Shown here: positions 51,041 to 59,468 of the stretch, in pieces | How the letters are laid out: every line of letters starts with the position of its first letter | How positions within the stretch are numbered: position 1 is the stretch's first letter | Assembly: GCF_003568865.1 (NCBI RefSeq) | Contig: NZ_CP031115.1 | Location: forward strand, 372,001-436,000 | DNA: 64,000 bases | Reading direction: 5' to 3' | Origin: Rubrobacter indicoceani | Lineage (GTDB): Bacteria; Actinomycetota; Rubrobacteria; Rubrobacterales; Rubrobacteraceae | Notes under the pieces: model-generated | Database searches by the model: none | What the model was told of the DNA's origin: nothing | The model's input: the letters and a program-made list of their open reading frames with translations, nothing else | Position numbers and translations under genes: made by a program

Positions 51041-51137
51041 AGGGTTCCCTCCGGGTACAGGATTTCGTCGTTGCTCTCGGCGGCTATTCTACCCGGATGG
51101 GGAGAGGCTTTTGGAGGCGCGGCCTTCCTGTGCCGGA

Positions 51138-51695
51138 TCAACCGCCCCTGGCGGGTGGGTCGTAAGATACGGAGACCGTGCCACCGCTCTGGACCTCCTG
51201 CACCGAGCGCGTCCTGCCGTCGGCGGTCAGGACGACGCGGAGCTGGTCCCCGGCGCGGCCTCCGACCGTGGAGATCCTGCACGCCAGCTCCAGACCTTCG
51301 GTGTCTATAACGAACCGCCCCGGAACCCGGCCCTCTACCGGGCGTCTTTCGTCGCCGAAGCCGCAGCTTCCCCCGAAGCGCGTCCCGGTCCGGCCCTCCA
51401 GCCTGAGCGTTACGGAGAACGGATCAAAGCCACCGGTGTCTTCCAGCGAGGTCGAGCCGGTCGCTCCCTGCGGGGTGGAATAGGCCGCTGCCGCCGCGCC
51501 ATCCGGGGTGGTCCCGGCGGGGGGTCGGGAGACGGTCGTGTTCGCGGGGGAGGCCGTCTCCACCGTCCGCGGCTCCGGCTCGCCGGAACCGCAAGATGAG
51601 AGAAGCAAAAGGCACAGCGCGGCCCCCGCCGCGCCGCCGTACCGTAGACCAGGCCCTCTGGATCCGGACCGGAAGATTCTTTGTGATGAGATCAC
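51138..51695 (-). CDS. Putative lipoprotein
   Basis: A 185-residue exported protein with the lipobox LLLSSC near residue 35, so the mature Cys would be lipid-anchored to the outer face of the membrane. A Thr/Pro/Ala-rich linker (residues 40-85) follows. The C-terminal domain (from FDPFSVTLRLEG) is beta-rich with two Cys that may form a disulfide. No family is recognised. It is the last gene of the minus-strand group from ApgM. Confidence 0.6.
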   Translation of the reverse strand: MISSQRIFRSGSRGPGLRYGGAAGAALCLLLLSSCGSGEPEPRTVETASPANTTVSRPPAGTTPDGAAAAAYSTPQGATGSTSLEDTGGFDPFSVTLRLEGRTGTRFGGSCGFGDERRPVEGRVPGRFVIDTEGLELACRISTVGGRAGDQLRVVLTADGRTRSVQEVQSGGTVSVSYDPPARGG

Positions 51696-51704
51696 ACAAG
51701 CATT

Positions 51705-52385
51705 TTAGCGCAAGCGACCTGCCTTATCGTGCGCGGCTCGGAGGACCTCGTCGAGCATCTCCGGCTTCAACACCCCGGTGAAGGTGTTCTGCTGCGAGGG
51801 GTGGTAGCAGCCGAGCAGCATGGGGCCTTCCAACTCGAAGGTCGCTCCGTGCCCGAACTTCGGCTTCGGTCTAACGCGGAGAAGCCGGAGCGCCGCGTCC
51901 CAGGCGAACGCCCCGAGACAGACAACGACCCCTGCTTCGAGCAACTCGAGTTCCCGCCGGAGAAACCCCAGGCAGGCATCGCGTTCTGCGGGGGTCGGTT
52001 TGTTGGCGGGCGGGGCGCAGCGGACGGCGGCGGAGATCCAGGCGCCGCGAAGCTTCAGGCCGTCCCCGATGTGCGTCGAGGTAGGCTGGCTGGCGAAGCC
52101 CGTACGGTACATCGAGGCGACAAGAAAGTCCGCCGAGCGATCCCCGGTAAAGAACCGCCCCGTCCGGTTTGCCCCGTGCGCCGCCGGAGCGAGGCCCAGC
52201 ACCACGACCTTCGCACTCGTATCCCCGAAGCCGGGGACGGGCCTGCCCCAGTATTCCTCGCCCCGGAAGGCGGCCCGTTTCTCGCGGGCAACCCTCTCCC
52301 GCCACTCGACGAGGCGCGGGCAGGCCCGGCAGCCCGTTATCTCGGCGTTAAGCTCCGTCAGGCGGGGGGAGGTGTCCTGGTTCAC
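51705..52385 (-). CDS. Family 5 uracil-DNA glycosylase (UDGb-like)
   Basis: Removes uracil (and often hypoxanthine) from DNA. The 226-residue protein has Fe-S cluster Cys in GCRACPRL and later CAPPANKPTP. Motif A is GLAPAAHGANRTGR, and motif B is HPSQQNTFTG. These match the UdgB type, which lacks the polar active-site residue of other UDGs. The GTG at 52385 overlaps the ApgM stop (GTGA); a longer open frame upstream is not protein-like. A translationally coupled link to ApgM is unusual but not functional evidence. Confidence 0.9.
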   Translation of the reverse strand: MNQDTSPRLTELNAEITGCRACPRLVEWRERVAREKRAAFRGEEYWGRPVPGFGDTSAKVVVLGLAPAAHGANRTGRFFTGDRSADFLVASMYRTGFASQPTSTHIGDGLKLRGAWISAAVRCAPPANKPTPAERDACLGFLRRELELLEAGVVVCLGAFAWDAALRLLRVRPKPKFGHGATFELEGPMLLGCYHPSQQNTFTGVLKPEMLDEVLRAAHDKAGRLR

Positions 52386-53593
52386 GCCCCGAACTTGTTG
52401 AGCTTCAGGGCGTTGCCCATGAGGAGGCCCATGATCTCCTGCGCCGGGAACGTTCCGAGCGATCCGCCCGCGCACGACCGCTCCCCGAATTTGCTCGAGG
52501 TCGGAAGGGTGTAGTCGGAGGCGAGCAGGAACGGCACGCCGTGCCACGAGTGAGCCTTCATCTTCGCGGGGGTGCCGTGATCCCCGGTGATGGCGAGCGC
52601 GTCCGGCTCGAGGCTCGTGATGCGCGGGATAAGCGCGTCCACCTCCTCTATAACGGAGACTTTCCGGTCGAAGTCGCCGTCTTCCCCGGCGGCGTCGGTC
52701 GGCTTGATGTGGATAAAGAAGAAGTCGTGGCCGGCGAAGTTTTGCTCCAGAGCGTCTATCTCCCCGGAGATTCCTCGGCCCTCCTGCAGAAGTTCCATCC
52801 CGGCAAGCCGGGCGAGACCCTTGTACATCGGGTAGCTTGCGATGGCGGCGGCGTTCAGCCTGTAGGTCTCCTCAAAGAGGGGCAACGCCGGGTGCATCCC
52901 GAAGCCGCGCAGCAGGACGGTGTTGGCCGGGTGCTGGTCGGCGAGGATCTCGTTTGCCTGCCTCACGAACTCGTTGGCGATGGCCGCGCCCTTTTTCTGG
53001 GAGCCGTTGGACGAATCCTGCGGCTCCACCGGAAGCGGGGCGAGACCGGTCTTCTGCGGGTCGGTGTCCGAGAGGCTGCCCGACGTGCCCTCGGCCCGAA
53101 AAACAACGACGGCCCGGTACTCTTTTTCGTGGCGCACGGTTGTCTCGACGCCGTCTATGGAGAGGTTCTCGTTCAGGAGATCCACGAGGCGGGAGCCTTC
53201 GTCGGAGCCGATGCGGCCTGCTCTACGGTCTGAAATCTCACCGGACGGGTCCAGCGTGGCGAAGTTGATGCGGGCTGCGAGGTCATTCTTCGTCATCTCC
53301 AGTCCGACCCCGAGCGCCGACAGAACTCCGCGTCCGACAAGGTACTCGACCGGGTCGTAGCCGAACAGACCCAGGTGTCCGGGACCGCTTCCGGGCGTAA
53401 CGCCCGCCGCCACCGGACGGGAGAGGCCGAGGTCGCTCTTCTCTGCAAGCCTGTCGAGGTTCGGGGTGCTGGCGGCTTCTAGTTCGGTCTCGCCACCCGG
53501 CTGAAACGGCAGACCGCCGAGGCCGTCAAGGACGAGGAGGACGATCTTCGAGTCCGTCTTCACGGATAGCTCTCTCATGAGTTCCAGGTTCAA
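52382..53593 (-). CDS. apgM: 2,3-bisphosphoglycerate-independent phosphoglycerate mutase, archaeal type
   Basis: Interconverts 3- and 2-phosphoglycerate with a metal-bound phosphoserine. The 403-residue ApgM group member shows VLLVLDGLGGLP, STPNLDRLA, TPGSGPGHLGLFGYDP (with the catalytic Ser), DLAARINFAT, HIKPTDAAGEDGD and TGDHGTP. Alkaline-phosphatase-like metal ligands (Asp, His) are present. The ApgM type, as opposed to GpmI or GpmA, is common in archaea and a few deep bacteria. TTG start seven bases after GGAG. Confidence 0.92.
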   Translation of the reverse strand: MNLELMRELSVKTDSKIVLLVLDGLGGLPFQPGGETELEAASTPNLDRLAEKSDLGLSRPVAAGVTPGSGPGHLGLFGYDPVEYLVGRGVLSALGVGLEMTKNDLAARINFATLDPSGEISDRRAGRIGSDEGSRLVDLLNENLSIDGVETTVRHEKEYRAVVVFRAEGTSGSLSDTDPQKTGLAPLPVEPQDSSNGSQKKGAAIANEFVRQANEILADQHPANTVLLRGFGMHPALPLFEETYRLNAAAIASYPMYKGLARLAGMELLQEGRGISGEIDALEQNFAGHDFFFIHIKPTDAAGEDGDFDRKVSVIEEVDALIPRITSLEPDALAITGDHGTPAKMKAHSWHGVPFLLASDYTLPTSSKFGERSCAGGSLGTFPAQEIMGLLMGNALKLNKFGA

Positions 53594-53731
53594 AGCCCGC
53601 TCCTTCTCTTTAGTTTCGTATCGCCGTCTGGGTGCAGCTTACCCGATCTCACCGCCGGCCCTTCATTTTCCGGATGGAAGGCCCGATTCGGGCCGTAGAG
53701 TTACGCAACAGCGACCTTCAGGAGGAACGCA

Positions 53732-54097
53732 ATGCTCGACGGGCTTAGAACCGCCATCTACGTTGTAGAAGACCTTGAGGCGGCAAGAAGCTGGTACGCC
53801 GGGATGCTCGGCTTCGAGCCTTACTTCGACGAACCGTTCTACGTTGGCTTCGAGGTCGGCGGTTACGAACTCGGGCTCCTCCCCGGCGAGCCGGACGCAG
53901 AGACAATGACTTACTGGGGCGTGCCGGATATCCGGGGGGCGATGGAGCATCTCATCTCCCTCGGTGTGATCCCGAACGAGAAGGTTCGGGAGGTCGGCCA
54001 AGACATCCTGACGGCCTCCGTGCAGGACCCGTTCGGCAACACGCTCGGCCTTATCGAGAACCCGCACTTCAAGCTCCCGGTCGCCACGACGGATTGA
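53732..54097 (+). CDS. VOC-family (glyoxalase/bleomycin resistance) protein
   Basis: A 121-residue vicinal-oxygen-chelate protein. One betaalphabetabetabeta unit starts RTAIYVVEDLEAARSWYAGMLGF, and the second ends with VQDPFGNTLGLIENP, typical of the fold. Metal ligands would be near the first His/Glu positions but the first His is not obvious. Function of small VOC proteins ranges from isomerases to antibiotic binding; no neighbour clarifies it. The ATG follows CAGGAGG. Confidence 0.85.
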   Translation: MLDGLRTAIYVVEDLEAARSWYAGMLGFEPYFDEPFYVGFEVGGYELGLLPGEPDAETMTYWGVPDIRGAMEHLISLGVIPNEKVREVGQDILTASVQDPFGNTLGLIENPHFKLPVATTD

Positions 54098-54206
54098 GCC
54101 CGTAAGCCCGCATTCTGTTACGCTTTTGGCTGAAAGCACCAGACCGAGATTCAGGCTTTCAAAAGCTTTTTACATCGTGAATCGCACAGAACCGGGGGAT
54201 ATTTTT

Positions 54207-55115
54207 ATGAGGATCGAAACGATAGACCTCGAATTCCAGGGGCGGAGCGAGGTCGTCGCTTCGTATCTGCTTACGGGCGGTGGCTCTGCCGGTATAGTCG
54301 AGACCGGCCCGACGAGTTGCCTCGACGCGCTGCTTTCGGGGCTTGCGAGCCGCCACATTTCCCCGGAGAACATCGAGTCGGTCTTTCTGACGCACATCCA
54401 CCTCGACCACTCCGGCGGGGCCGGGCACGTCGCCGAAGCCCTGCCGAACGCGAAGTTCTACGTCCACGAGGTCGGCGCGCAGCACATCGCCGACCCGTCG
54501 AAGCTCTGGAGAAGCGCGGCGCGCATCTACGGCGAGGACCGCATGGAAGAGCTCTGGGGCGAGGCGAAACCCGTCCCCGAGAACCGTATCGTTACCCTCA
54601 AGGGCGAGCGGGAGGAGATAGAGGTCGGCGGAGGGCGCCTCATCGCCCACAACACCCCCGGACACGCCTATCACCACCTCGCCTTCTACGACCCGGAATC
54701 GAGCGCGATGTTCACCGGCGACGTCACCGGGGTGCGGCTTCCGGGAAGCCCCTACGTCCGCCCACCGACGCCGCCGCCCGAGGTGGACGTGGAGGCGTGG
54801 ACCGGGAGCATCCAGACCATCCGAAGGGTGCAGCCGGATTCCATCTACCCGACGCACTACGGTCGCCATGACGACGTGGCCCGGCACCTCGACGAACTGG
54901 AAGTGCGCCTGATGAGCTGGCTTGCCGCCGTCGAGAAGGAGATGCGGGCCGGCACAGCCCGCGACGAGATAGCGGTAGCGCTCAAGCAGCGCGGCGACGC
55001 CGAGATGTTCGAGGCCGGGCTGTCTCAGGCCGATTCCGAACACTACGACCTGGCCGGAAACTACGGCATGCTCACCGACGGTCTCATGCGCTACGTAAAA
55101 AAGAAAAACGCCTAG
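54207..55115 (+). CDS. MBL-fold metallo-hydrolase
   Basis: A 302-residue metallo-beta-lactamase-fold hydrolase. The zinc motif THIHLDHSGGAGH (HxHxDH) is near residue 78, with a further His in HNTPGHAYHH and an Asp in FTGDVTGV. The C-terminal part (residues 200-300) is helical, as in thioesterase- and SoxH-like members. The ATG at 54207 follows GGGGGAT; a longer frame from 54126 is less likely. A perfect bidirectional terminator follows. Confidence 0.88.
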   Translation: MRIETIDLEFQGRSEVVASYLLTGGGSAGIVETGPTSCLDALLSGLASRHISPENIESVFLTHIHLDHSGGAGHVAEALPNAKFYVHEVGAQHIADPSKLWRSAARIYGEDRMEELWGEAKPVPENRIVTLKGEREEIEVGGGRLIAHNTPGHAYHHLAFYDPESSAMFTGDVTGVRLPGSPYVRPPTPPPEVDVEAWTGSIQTIRRVQPDSIYPTHYGRHDDVARHLDELEVRLMSWLAAVEKEMRAGTARDEIAVALKQRGDAEMFEAGLSQADSEHYDLAGNYGMLTDGLMRYVKKKNA

Positions 55116-55117
55116 AG

Positions 55118-55162
55118 AAAAAAGCGGGGTGGGTTGCGCGGGACGACCCACCCCGCTTTTTT
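55118..55162. terminator. Bidirectional intrinsic terminator
   Basis: AAAAAAGCGGGGTGGGT (55118-55134) pairs perfectly with ACCCACCCCGCTTTTTT (55146-55162), a 17-bp stem with an 11-base loop, flanked by A and T runs. It serves both the metallo-hydrolase gene and the convergent IclR gene, whose stop codon lies inside it. Confidence 0.93.
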
Positions 55163-55977
55163 TATTTGATCAGGGCCGACGCTTCCTCGGCCGCTCTCTG
55201 GATCATCACCACCAGATGGTGGCCTTCTTTTCTGATGTGCTTTATAGAGGTCGAAAGCCCGATGGCTCCCTGCACCCGGTTCTCCTCGCCGAGTACCGGT
55301 GAGGCGACGCAGCACAGGTTAGGGGCGAATTCCTCGTAGTCGGTGGCGAGCCCGACCATCCTGACCTTGTTCAGCTGGGCGTGCAGCATGGCAGGCTGCA
55401 CTATCGTTCTGTGGGTGAAGGCGACAAGGCCGCCGTGCCCCTCGATGTACGCCTCGACGTACTCGGAGCCCATGCTGGCGAGCAGAACCTTCCCGAGCGC
55501 GAGCGCGTGTGATGCGCCGTGAAAACCCTCGACCACCCCGACGGGCGGGCTGCGCGGCGGAGCCTTGACCTGCGTTACCGTCATCTCGCCGTCCGAGAGT
55601 ATGGCCGCATAAGCGTGCCGCTGCGAACGTCGGGCCAAGTCATCCAGCACGGGTTCTATGTGCGCGTCGAAGTCGCTTCGGGTGTTCTCGTAGAGCTGTG
55701 AGACGGCGCGGCCGATCCTGTAACCCCCACACTGCGGCAGCTTCTCGATGTAACCCTCGTCGGCAAGGATGTTTATAAGGTAGTAACAGTTCGACAGGCT
55801 TGTCCCGATCTCACGAGCAAGCTGCTTTGCCGTCATGCCCTCCCCGTGCTCGCTTATAAGGTCCAGAATCCTGAAAACGCGCCGGACGCTCCTGAACTTG
55901 GGACCCCCGTGAACGACCTGCTCCCCCCGACCATCCATCAAATCCGCAGAAACCCTGCCCGAGTAATTCGACTCCAA
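55162..55977 (-). CDS. IclR-family transcriptional regulator
   Basis: A 271-residue regulator. The N-terminal winged helix has RVFRILDLISEHGEGMTAKQLAREIGTSLSN (residues about 32-62, quoted to mark the domain). The effector domain follows, with GASHALALGKVLLASM and IQRAAEEASALI near the C-terminus. It is divergently placed from prmA and is the best candidate for the propane-monooxygenase regulator. It may bind the TTGGAAA boxes, which is untested. The start is taken as TTG; an in-frame ATG at residue 14 is an alternative. Confidence 0.86.
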   Translation of the reverse strand: MESNYSGRVSADLMDGRGEQVVHGGPKFRSVRRVFRILDLISEHGEGMTAKQLAREIGTSLSNCYYLINILADEGYIEKLPQCGGYRIGRAVSQLYENTRSDFDAHIEPVLDDLARRSQRHAYAAILSDGEMTVTQVKAPPRSPPVGVVEGFHGASHALALGKVLLASMGSEYVEAYIEGHGGLVAFTHRTIVQPAMLHAQLNKVRMVGLATDYEEFAPNLCCVASPVLGEENRVQGAIGLSTSIKHIRKEGHHLVVMIQRAAEEASALIK

Positions 55978-56100
55978 AGGAGATCACCCTTCACACCACT
56001 TGAATTTTCTTTCTTATCGGTCCACTTTCCCTGAGGACAGTTTAAACACCACTCAAAACTCACGGCGGTAATATTCCGGTTTTTCAGTTAATTTTCATAC

Positions 56101-56112
56101 ACTATTGGAAAA
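56101..56112 (+). promoter_or_regulatory. ACTATTGGAAAA box, copy 1 (prmA/iclR)
   Basis: The 12-mer ACTATTGGAAAA is repeated exactly at 62157-62168 on the minus strand in the groES control region. Here its TTGG begins 23 bp before the -35 element of the prmA promoter. A 7-bp inverted repeat (GGTTTTT/AAAAACC) ends within it. Confidence 0.6.
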
Positions 56113-56127
56113 ACCACTTACGCTCCC

Positions 56128-56155
56128 TTGCGCTTAAAGGCACTAACGCTAGATT
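56128..56155 (+). promoter_or_regulatory. Candidate promoter of prmA
   Basis: TTGCGC (56128-56133), a 16-bp spacer and TAGATT (56150-56155) lie 144 bp before the prmA start, leaving a long leader. The -35 is weak, which fits a promoter that needs an activator bound at the box upstream. Confidence 0.45.
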
Positions 56156-56298
56156 GGGCTCTGTAAGGAACAACGCTTACGTTCGATATGGGGTTACATC
56201 GGGTGGAGCGGTGAGGAAAGGGGAAGGTCAGGGAAGGGAATCTGCGCGGGAGACTTGAGTTCCGGTAAAACGCAGTTACGGAAGGAGGCAGCGAGGTA

Positions 56299-57936
56299 GT
56301 GGCACGCAGAAGTGTTACGAAGGCGCACCAGAAAATCCAGGAGCTTTCCTGGGAACCGACGTTTGTCGAGAAAGACCCGAAGTACAAGACCGACTACAAG
56401 CTGGACAAGGGTACGCAGAAGGACCCGATGAAGCAGGTTCTTCAGTCGTACTTCACGATGCAGGAGGAAAAGGACCACCGGGTTTACGGCGCGATCGACG
56501 GCGCCGTTCGCGGGAGCATGTGGCGTCAGGTCCAGCCGAGGTGGATGGAGTGGCAGAAGCTGTTCCTCTCCATCATCCCGTTCCCGGAGATCTCCGCCGC
56601 GCGGGCGATGCCGCTCCTCACGGAGGCGGTCCCGAACCCGGAGATCCACAACGGCCTCGCGTTTCAGATGATAGACGAGGTAAGGCACTCGTCCATCCAG
56701 ATGAACCTCAAGCGCGAGTACATGAAGAACTACATAGACCCGGCGGGCTTCGACATCACCGAGAAGGCGTTCTCGAACAACTACGCCGGGACGATCGGGC
56801 GTCAGTTCGGCGAGGGCTTTATTACGGGCGACGCCATAACCGCCTGCAACATCTACCTGCAGGTCGTTGCGGAGACGGCGTTCACGAACACCCTGTTCGT
56901 TGCGATGCCTTCCGAGGCCGCCGCAAACGGCGACTACCTTCTGCCGACGGTGTTCCTCTCGGTTCAGTCCGACGAATCGCGGCACATGAACAACGGCTAC
57001 GGCACGCTGCTCATGGCGCTCGCAAACGACGAGAACAAGGACCTTCTCGAACGCGACCTTATTTATTCGCTGTGGAACCAGCACGCGGTCGTTGACGCGG
57101 CAATCGGTACGTTCATCGAGTACGGCACGAAGGATCGCAGGAAGGATCGCGACTCCTACGCCGAGATGTGGAAACGCTGGTACTACGATGATTACTATCG
57201 CAGCTATCTGGTGCCGCTCGAGAAGTACGGCCTGAAGGTCCCGCACGACGTTATCGAGGACTCGTGGGACAGGATCTGGAACGGCTGGTACGTACACTAC
57301 GTGGCGCAGTTCTTCGCCACGGGCTGGTTCGCCAACTACTGGCGCATAGACCCGATGACCGAGGACGACTTCGAGTGGTTCGAGCACAAGTATCCGGGCT
57401 GGTACAACAAGTTCGGCAAGTGGTGGGAACACTACAGCGCGCTCTCCGAACCTAACGGCCACAAGCCGATAGCCTTCGAGGATACGGGCTACGTCTACCC
57501 TCACCGCTGCTGGAGCTGCATGGTCCCGTGCCTTATCCGCGAGGACACCGTCTTCGACTACGTCGACGGACAGTGGAGAACCTACTGCCACAAGCACTGC
57601 CACTGGACGGACACCGTCGCCTTCCGCGAGGAGTACAAGGGCCGTCCGACCCCGGCGATGGGCAAGATGACCGGTAAGCGCGAGTGGGAGACGCTCTATC
57701 ACGGCTGGGACCTCGCCGACGTGTCGAAAGACCTCGGTTACGTCCGGGACGACGGCAACACCCTTGTAGCGCAGCCACACGTCATCATGGAACAGGACAA
57801 GATGTGGACGCTCGATAAGATCAAGGGCATCGAGTTCCAGAGCCCGAACGTCCTCTTGAACCAGATGTCAGACGATGAGCGCGAAAAGCACATAGCCGAT
57901 TACAAGGCTGGCTTTACAATAAACAGCTCGATCTAG
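56299..57936 (+). CDS. prmA: Propane 2-monooxygenase, hydroxylase large subunit
   Basis: The alpha subunit of a group-5 soluble di-iron monooxygenase (PrmA/MimA), which hydroxylates propane and often other small alkanes, ketones or phenol using O2. The 545-residue protein shows all six likely di-iron ligands: Glu97, Glu127 and His130 (DEVRH), Glu192, Glu226 and His229 (DESRH). The surrounding EKDHRVYGAIDGAVRG, FPEISAARAMP and NNYAGTIGRQFGEGFITGDA stretches match MimA closely. Start is GTG. A perfect hairpin terminator follows, so it may be transcribed partly apart from prmB-D. Confidence 0.95.
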   Translation: MARRSVTKAHQKIQELSWEPTFVEKDPKYKTDYKLDKGTQKDPMKQVLQSYFTMQEEKDHRVYGAIDGAVRGSMWRQVQPRWMEWQKLFLSIIPFPEISAARAMPLLTEAVPNPEIHNGLAFQMIDEVRHSSIQMNLKREYMKNYIDPAGFDITEKAFSNNYAGTIGRQFGEGFITGDAITACNIYLQVVAETAFTNTLFVAMPSEAAANGDYLLPTVFLSVQSDESRHMNNGYGTLLMALANDENKDLLERDLIYSLWNQHAVVDAAIGTFIEYGTKDRRKDRDSYAEMWKRWYYDDYYRSYLVPLEKYGLKVPHDVIEDSWDRIWNGWYVHYVAQFFATGWFANYWRIDPMTEDDFEWFEHKYPGWYNKFGKWWEHYSALSEPNGHKPIAFEDTGYVYPHRCWSCMVPCLIREDTVFDYVDGQWRTYCHKHCHWTDTVAFREEYKGRPTPAMGKMTGKREWETLYHGWDLADVSKDLGYVRDDGNTLVAQPHVIMEQDKMWTLDKIKGIEFQSPNVLLNQMSDDEREKHIADYKAGFTINSSI

Positions 57937-57989
57937 CCTTCGACCTAAACGGGCAGAAACACACTAGCCGAAACAACAGAAGCAACACC

Positions 57990-58021
57990 GAGCGACCGGG
58001 GGAACGAAACCCCGGTCGCTC
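57990..58021 (+). terminator. Terminator after prmA
   Basis: GAGCGACCGGGG (57990-58001) and CCCCGGTCGCTC (58010-58021) form a perfect 12-bp stem with an eight-base loop, followed by CTCTGTTTCTC. The poor T-run suggests partial termination. Confidence 0.8.
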
Positions 58022-58118
58022 CTCTGTTTCTCTAACTCCTCCACCGCTTCGCTTGTTTTACTGCCGAAATTCCAACCACGCTGGAAGCCTCGAAAGCCGA
58101 AATCCCATTCCTTAAATA

Positions 58119-58128
58119 TTGGAAATAT
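58119..58128 (+). promoter_or_regulatory. TTGGAAA box, copy 2 (prmB)
   Basis: TTGGAAATAT lies 27 bp upstream of the -35 element of the prmB promoter. It differs by one base from the copy before groES (TTGGAAAATAT) and shares TATTGGAAA with the prmA copy. Confidence 0.5.
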
Positions 58129-58145
58129 AAGCATCTAGTAACATA

Positions 58146-58174
58146 TTGACCGAGCCTTCGGGAGCGGCTACGAT
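58146..58174 (+). promoter_or_regulatory. Promoter of prmBCD
   Basis: TTGACC (58146-58151), a 17-bp spacer and TACGAT (58169-58174) form a near-consensus promoter 76 bp before the prmB start. Confidence 0.65.
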
Positions 58175-58249
58175 CTCATATACGGTTTATCGAGCGGGCA
58201 GGAAACTACAACTGCTGGTCTACGAGTCGAGGGGTTGAGGAACAGGATA

Positions 58250-59341
58250 ATGGGAGAGAAGCACAAGGTAAGCTTCGAGCCGGTCGGCATAGAGATAGAG
58301 GTTGACGAGGAGGAGACGATCCTCGACGCCGCGTTTCGGCACGGCGTCATGTTGATGCACGGTTGCAAGGAGGGGCAGTGTTCGGCGTGCAAGTCGTTCC
58401 TGCTCGACGGTGACCTGGAGATGGACAAGTTCTCCACTTTTGCGCTGAACGAGAGCGAGGAGGACGAAGGCTTTGTCCTACTGTGCAAGGCCCACGCCTA
58501 CAGCGACCTTGAAATAGAGCTGCTCAGCTTCCGCGAGGAGATGTTGAACACCGGCGTCCCGCTGCAGCTCGTCTACGGTGAAGTCGCGGAGATAGAGAAA
58601 CTCACGCACGATATCCGGCGGCTCGTGATGAAGCTCGTGGACCCGCCGGAGGCGAACTTCATCCCCGGACAGTACGCAGAGTTGTACATCCCCGGCACCG
58701 AGGTACACCGGGCGTACTCGATGGCGAACACCCCCGAGAGCGACGACCGGGCCGAGTTCATCATCAAGGTCTATCCGGGCGGCAGGTTCTCCAGCATGCT
58801 CGATGAAGAGCTGGAGGTCGGACAGAAGATGAAGATGAAGCTCCCGTTCGGCGTCTTCTCGCTGCGGGCCAAGTCCGAGAAGGACATGATCTTCATCGGC
58901 GGCGGCTCCGGGATGGCTCCCATCTGGTCCATCCTCACCCACATGGTCGAGAAAGGAGTAGAGCGCAAGGCGACCTACTACTACGGCGCCCGCACGAAAA
59001 GAGACCTCTTCTTTCTTGAAGAGCTCAAGGAGATGGAGGCGAAGCTCCCGAACTTCAGGTTTGTTCCGGCGCTCTCGGAGCCGGACAGCGCGGAGAGTTG
59101 GAGCGGTGAGACGGGGCTTGTCACCGATGTCGTCAAGCGACTGGAGGGCGACCTCACCGGTACCGAGGCGTACCTGGCGGGGCCGCCACCGATGGTGGAC
59201 GCGGCCATAGCGATGCTCGAGATGAGCGGCGTGGGCGAGGAGGACATCTTCTTCGACAAGTTCACGACGACGGGCGAGGTCGAAGGCTCCGAGAAAAAAG
59301 AAGAGAGCGGACCGAGCTTCCCCGGACGAGCCGGCTTCTAG
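58250..59341 (+). CDS. prmB: Propane monooxygenase reductase
   Basis: The NADH-dependent reductase that feeds electrons to the hydroxylase. The 363-residue protein has an N-terminal 2Fe-2S ferredoxin domain (CKEGQCSACKSF plus the fourth Cys in VLLCKAHAY), then an FAD-binding domain with HRAYSMANTP (RxYS motif). The NAD-binding part has MIFIGGGSGMAP and YLAGPPPMVDAA. The ATG at 58250 follows AGGAACAGGATA; a TTG at 58235 in frame is less likely. It starts a second transcription unit (prmBCD) with its own promoter. Confidence 0.94.
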   Translation: MGEKHKVSFEPVGIEIEVDEEETILDAAFRHGVMLMHGCKEGQCSACKSFLLDGDLEMDKFSTFALNESEEDEGFVLLCKAHAYSDLEIELLSFREEMLNTGVPLQLVYGEVAEIEKLTHDIRRLVMKLVDPPEANFIPGQYAELYIPGTEVHRAYSMANTPESDDRAEFIIKVYPGGRFSSMLDEELEVGQKMKMKLPFGVFSLRAKSEKDMIFIGGGSGMAPIWSILTHMVEKGVERKATYYYGARTKRDLFFLEELKEMEAKLPNFRFVPALSEPDSAESWSGETGLVTDVVKRLEGDLTGTEAYLAGPPPMVDAAIAMLEMSGVGEEDIFFDKFTTTGEVEGSEKKEESGPSFPGRAGF

Positions 59342-59468
59342 CCCGAAGACCTGCGATAAAAGAAGAGGGGGACAGACGAATGCCCTGAAAACAGCCCCGG
59401 GTCCGGAGAACGAAACACAGCATCCAATGCCACCGAAAACAAGCAAAAGACAAGGAGGTTGCCCCTCT

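Larger units (their letters stand above)
55978..56298. promoter_or_regulatory. Divergent iclR/prmA control region
   Basis: This 321-bp region holds the TTGGAAA box (56101-56112), the prmA promoter (56128-56155) and an inverted repeat GGTTTTT (56078-56084)/AAAAACC (56109-56115). GGAAGGAGG lies 12-20 bases before the prmA GTG, with a closer GAGGTA. Confidence 0.6.
57937..58249. other. Intergenic region with terminator, box and second promoter between prmA and prmB
   Basis: These 313 bp hold the prmA terminator (57990-58021), a second TTGGAAA box (58119-58128) and a good promoter (58146-58174). No gene is seen. Confidence 0.7.

Noticed and set aside
52386..52547. N-terminal extension of the uracil-DNA glycosylase
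   Set aside because: It lies inside the apgM coding sequence in another frame; the GTG at 52385 forms a coupled junction.
56194..57780. A 528-codon open frame antisense to prmA
   Set aside because: prmA has complete family motifs in the other direction; the antisense frame has no recognisable domain and begins in non-conserved sequence.
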